Shown here piece after piece: positions 61,086 through 64,000 of a stretch of 64,000 bases of DNA. Numbering within the stretch: position 1 is the first letter of the stretch; every line of letters begins with the position of its first letter. The translations under genes were made by a program, and so were the position numbers. This DNA comes from Pseudomonadales bacterium (GTDB lineage: Bacteria; Pseudomonadota; Gammaproteobacteria; Pseudomonadales; Halieaceae), in contig JACKNN010000001.1 of assembly GCA_024234855.1 (NCBI GenBank), positions 310,001-374,000 of the forward strand, in the 5' to 3' direction. The notes beneath the pieces are model-generated. The model did not search any database, was not told the origin of the DNA, and saw nothing but the letters and a program-made list of their open reading frames with translations.

Positions 61086-63901
61086 TGCGTTTGACGCTGG
61101 CGATCTGCCTCGGATTGCTCTGGCTCACGACAGCCACCGCCCGGGCCGAAGAGCCCGCGTTTGATCACTTTTCCACCGGGTTTGAATTGCGCGGGGCACA
61201 CCGCGACCTGCAGTGCGACAGCTGCCACAGGCGCGGCGTATTCGCCGGTACCCCGCGGGATTGCCAGCTCTGCCACGTGCCTAACGGGCTGCTGGATACC
61301 TCCTTCAAACCGCAGGACCACATTCCCTCGACCAACGACTGCCGCAGTTGCCACGACAGCTTCAACTGGCAGGAAATCGTGCGGGTGGATCACTCCCAGG
61401 TGCCCCAAACCTGCATTCTTTGCCATAACGGCAATACCGCGGCTGGTAAACCGGCCAATCACGTCGCGTCAAGCCAGCAATGTGATTCCTGCCATTCGAC
61501 GATGGCATGGTCGCCCGCCCTGTTTGACCACAGCAACCTGACCCAACCCTGTTCGACCTGCCACAACGGCACCATCGCAACGGGCAAAACCGCCAAACAC
61601 ATTGTCACCAATTCGGACTGCGAGAGCTGTCACTCAACCTTCGCGTGGTTGCCCGCCACCTTTGATCACGTCGGCATCACCGGCAACTGCCAGAGCTGCC
61701 ACAACGGCAGCACCGCGCAAGGCAAGAACGCCAACCACATTCCCACCACCCAGGATTGTGCATCATGCCACTCACCGGTGGCCTGGTCGCCCGCCAATTT
61801 TACCCACGCGGGCATCACCGGCAACTGCCAGAGCTGCCACAACGGCACCACCGCCCAGGGCAAGAATGCCAATCACCTTGCCACCAACCAGGATTGCGTC
61901 ACCTGCCACGCCACCGTGGGCTGGACGCCCGCGAATTTCAATCACGTCGGCATCACCGGCAACTGCCAGAGCTGCCATAACGGCAGCGCCGCCCAGGGCA
62001 AGGGTGGCAATCACATCCCCACCAACCAGGACTGCGCGGTGTGCCATACCTCCGTGGCGTGGTCACCGGCCAATTTCAGCCACGCCGGCATCACCGGCAA
62101 CTGTCGCAGTTGCCACAATGGCACCACCGCCCAGGGCAAGGGCAATAATCATCTAGTCACCAACCAGGACTGCGTGGTGTGCCACGCCACTGTCGGTTGG
62201 CGACCCGCCAATTTCAATCACGCCGGCATCACCGGCAACTGCCAGAGCTGCCATAACGGCAGCGCCGCCCAGGGCAAGGGTGGCAATCACATCCCCACCA
62301 ACCAGGACTGCGCGGTGTGCCATACCTCCGTGGCGTGGTCACCGGCCAATTTCAGCCACGCCGGCATCACCGGCAACTGTCGCAGTTGCCACAATGGCAC
62401 CACCGCCCAGGGCAAGGGCAATAATCATCTAGTCACCAACCAGGACTGCGTGGTGTGCCACGCCACTGTCGGTTGGCGACCCGCCAATTTCAATCACGCC
62501 GGCATCACCGGCAACTGCCAGAGCTGCCATAACGGCAGCGCCGCCCAGGGCAAGGGTGGCAATCACATCCCCACCAACCAGGACTGCGCGGTGTGCCATA
62601 CCTCCGTGGCGTGGTCACCGGCCAATTTCAGCCACGCCGGCATCACCGGCAACTGTCGCAGTTGCCACAATGGCACCACCGCCCAGGGCAAGGGCAATAA
62701 TCATCTAGTCACCAACCAGGACTGCGTGGTGTGCCACGCCACTGTCGGTTGGCGACCCGCCAATTTCAATCACGCCGGCATCACCGGCAACTGCCAGAGC
62801 TGCCATAACGGCAGCGCCGCCCAGGGCAAGGGTGGCAATCACATCCCCACCAACCAGGACTGCGCGGTGTGCCATACCTCCGTGGCGTGGTCACCGGCCA
62901 ATTTCAGCCACGCCGGCATCACCGGCAACTGTCGCAGTTGCCACAATGGCACCACCGCCCAGGGCAAGGGCAATAATCATCTAGTCACCAACCAGGACTG
63001 CGTGGTGTGCCACGCCACTGTCGGTTGGCGACCCGCCAATTTCAATCACGCCGGCATCACCGGCAACTGCCAGAGCTGCCATAACGGCAGCGCCGCCCAG
63101 GGCAAGGGTGGCAATCACATCCCCACCAACCAGGACTGCGCGGTGTGCCATACCTCCGTGGCGTGGTCACCGGCCAATTTCAGCCACGCCGGCATCACCG
63201 GCAACTGCCAGAACTGCCATAACGGCAGCGCCGCCCAGGGCAAGAGTGGCAATCACATTCCCACCACCCAGGATTGTGTCGTCTGTCATTCCACGGTGGC
63301 CTGGCGCCCCGCCAATTTCAACCATGCCGGCATCACCAGTAACTGCCAGAGCTGCCACAACGGGACCACTGCGAGGGGCAAGGGCGGGAATCACATTCCC
63401 ACCAGCCAGGACTGCGTGGTATGCCACTCCACGGTGGCCTGGCAACCGGCCAATTTCAATCACGCCGGCATCAGCGGTAATTGCCAGAGTTGCCACAACG
63501 GCACCACCGCAACCGGGAAGAACAACGGTCACTTCCAGACCAGCCTGGATTGCAGCAGCTGTCACACTGTCTCCGGCTGGTCGCCCGAGATATTCCGGCA
63601 CAGCTCTCCCGGCTACCCCGGGCAACACGCTCGGAACCTGGGTTGTACTGACTGCCACACCACCAACGCGCAGGCCATCCCCTGGCGTTTTGGCGCTTAC
63701 GCGTCCTCCTGCGCCGGCTGCCACGCCGGTGATTTCAAGCCGGGACCGCATAAGAAGCACGAAAATCCGGATGTGTCCTACAACGTATCCGAGCTGAGAA
63801 ATTGTGCCGGCGCCTGTCACGTCTACACCAACTCCTCTCTGACGACCATAAAAGACTCGAGGTTCGGGGAACATCGGGTGGGGGATAGAGACTTTGACTA
63901 A
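61073..63901 (+). CDS. Giant 38-heme cytochrome c with near-identical tandem repeats
   Basis: A 942-residue exported cytochrome. Signal peptide ends near TARA-EE. There are 37 CXXCH motifs plus a final CX3CH (CAGACH). The core is a chain of 46-residue two-heme modules, alternating a CHNG...GNHIPTNQD type and a CH...PANFxHAGITGN type, with 23 residues from each heme motif to the next. Each two-heme module has exactly two extra histidines, enough for bis-histidine ligation. It is likely an elongated electron wire. The ATG at 61073 has a CGGAG site 7 bases ahead and lies within the end of the 21-heme gene. Confidence 0.93.
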   Translation: MAQVVRLTLAICLGLLWLTTATARAEEPAFDHFSTGFELRGAHRDLQCDSCHRRGVFAGTPRDCQLCHVPNGLLDTSFKPQDHIPSTNDCRSCHDSFNWQEIVRVDHSQVPQTCILCHNGNTAAGKPANHVASSQQCDSCHSTMAWSPALFDHSNLTQPCSTCHNGTIATGKTAKHIVTNSDCESCHSTFAWLPATFDHVGITGNCQSCHNGSTAQGKNANHIPTTQDCASCHSPVAWSPANFTHAGITGNCQSCHNGTTAQGKNANHLATNQDCVTCHATVGWTPANFNHVGITGNCQSCHNGSAAQGKGGNHIPTNQDCAVCHTSVAWSPANFSHAGITGNCRSCHNGTTAQGKGNNHLVTNQDCVVCHATVGWRPANFNHAGITGNCQSCHNGSAAQGKGGNHIPTNQDCAVCHTSVAWSPANFSHAGITGNCRSCHNGTTAQGKGNNHLVTNQDCVVCHATVGWRPANFNHAGITGNCQSCHNGSAAQGKGGNHIPTNQDCAVCHTSVAWSPANFSHAGITGNCRSCHNGTTAQGKGNNHLVTNQDCVVCHATVGWRPANFNHAGITGNCQSCHNGSAAQGKGGNHIPTNQDCAVCHTSVAWSPANFSHAGITGNCRSCHNGTTAQGKGNNHLVTNQDCVVCHATVGWRPANFNHAGITGNCQSCHNGSAAQGKGGNHIPTNQDCAVCHTSVAWSPANFSHAGITGNCQNCHNGSAAQGKSGNHIPTTQDCVVCHSTVAWRPANFNHAGITSNCQSCHNGTTARGKGGNHIPTSQDCVVCHSTVAWQPANFNHAGISGNCQSCHNGTTATGKNNGHFQTSLDCSSCHTVSGWSPEIFRHSSPGYPGQHARNLGCTDCHTTNAQAIPWRFGAYASSCAGCHAGDFKPGPHKKHENPDVSYNVSELRNCAGACHVYTNSSLTTIKDSRFGEHRVGDRDFD
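61948..63207 (+). repeat. 276-bp coding tandem repeat, about 4.6 copies
   Basis: The same 276-bp unit (92 codons, four hemes) recurs at a constant offset, with markers at 62005, 62281, 62557, 62833 and 63109. By eye the copies are identical at DNA level, including third positions. Identity begins after a T/C difference at 61947 and ends at a C/T difference at 63208. Each unit is two diverged 138-bp halves. Sequence on both sides is homologous at protein level but diverged, so the array is a recent expansion. Confidence 0.95.
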
Positions 63902-64000
63902 CAACACGATTCGCAACGCACTCGGGGGCCGGTTGCGCCAGCTGCTGCTATACGCGCTGATAGCACCCACCGGCGCCGGCATGGTTAACGCCGCCGAAAG
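63894..64000 (+). CDS. Start of an exported protein, cut by the window edge
   Basis: A TTG start with a GGGGGA site ahead, overlapping the end of the giant cytochrome gene by 8 bases. The 35 visible residues look like a signal peptide: a positively charged start (NNTIRNALGGRLRQ), a hydrophobic stretch (LLLYALIAPTGAGM) and a VNAAE cleavage region. As the fourth gene of the operon it could be an outer-membrane barrel or another cytochrome. Nothing visible decides this. Confidence 0.65.
   Translation, partial: MTNNTIRNALGGRLRQLLLYALIAPTGAGMVNAAE

Noticed and set aside
61948..63207. Regular repeats considered as a CRISPR array
   Set aside because: The units are 276 bp, contiguous, in frame and encode heme-binding modules; there are no short repeats separated by unique spacers and no cas genes.

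Overview
The window reads as chromosomal DNA of a high-GC, aerobic, probably marine gammaproteobacterium, with the Halieaceae/Cellvibrionales group the best guess. Supporting signs are glutamine synthetase with ntrBC, efp/epmA, EnvC, SecB, HisBHAF and YggX, and runs of genes in the same order as in Pseudomonas: serB - membrane protein - parC, and glnA - ntrBC - trmL - secB - grx - rhodanese - gpmI - envC - ctpA - hisFAHB - mutY - yggX. No insertion sequence, prophage or CRISPR array was seen. Coding density is high. The only gap above 300 bases is the thiI/glnA intergenic region, which is regulatory.

Layout. 1-5.7 kb: the end of a VRR-NUC nuclease gene, a DMT exporter, a NhaC antiporter with a thioesterase, a FrnE-like DsbA-family protein, and the efp-epmA pair. 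5.9-18.1 kb: housekeeping genes (PilZ-like protein, serB, membrane protein, parC, cyclic-nucleotide-binding protein, elaA, dtd, typA, thiI). 18.1-23.7 kb: the nitrogen-control module glnA/ntrB/ntrC, with a readable sigma-54 promoter and NtrC sites. 23.7-34.2 kb: trmL, a 31-bp perfect inverted repeat, secB-grxC-rhodanese, gpmI-envC-ctpA, hisBHAF, mutY-yggX and tRNA-Phe with its promoter. 34.3-46.8 kb: small membrane and accessory proteins, an RND pump, selD-selU (tRNA selenation), rdgC and a copper P-type ATPase. 47.1-52.7 kb: a flavoprotein/VOC pair, a Cache-HAMP-PP2C-HATPase regulator with its STAS partner, and a glutamine amidotransferase.

52.9-64.0 kb is the most unusual part, a multiheme cytochrome locus. 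It holds an 8-heme cytochrome with TPR repeats, a Sel1/ankyrin protein, a membrane-anchored ferredoxin-FAD oxidoreductase and, divergently, a tightly packed operon. That operon encodes a histidine-rich cytochrome-b-like membrane protein, a 21-heme cytochrome c, a 942-residue cytochrome with 37 CXXCH motifs plus one CX3CH, and the start of another exported protein cut off by the window edge. The giant cytochrome contains four and a half apparently identical 276-bp (four-heme) tandem repeats and a strict 23-residue heme spacing. I infer that the locus moves electrons from the quinone or NAD(P)H pool through the periplasm, possibly to the cell surface. The substrate and the direction of flow cannot be read from the sequence.
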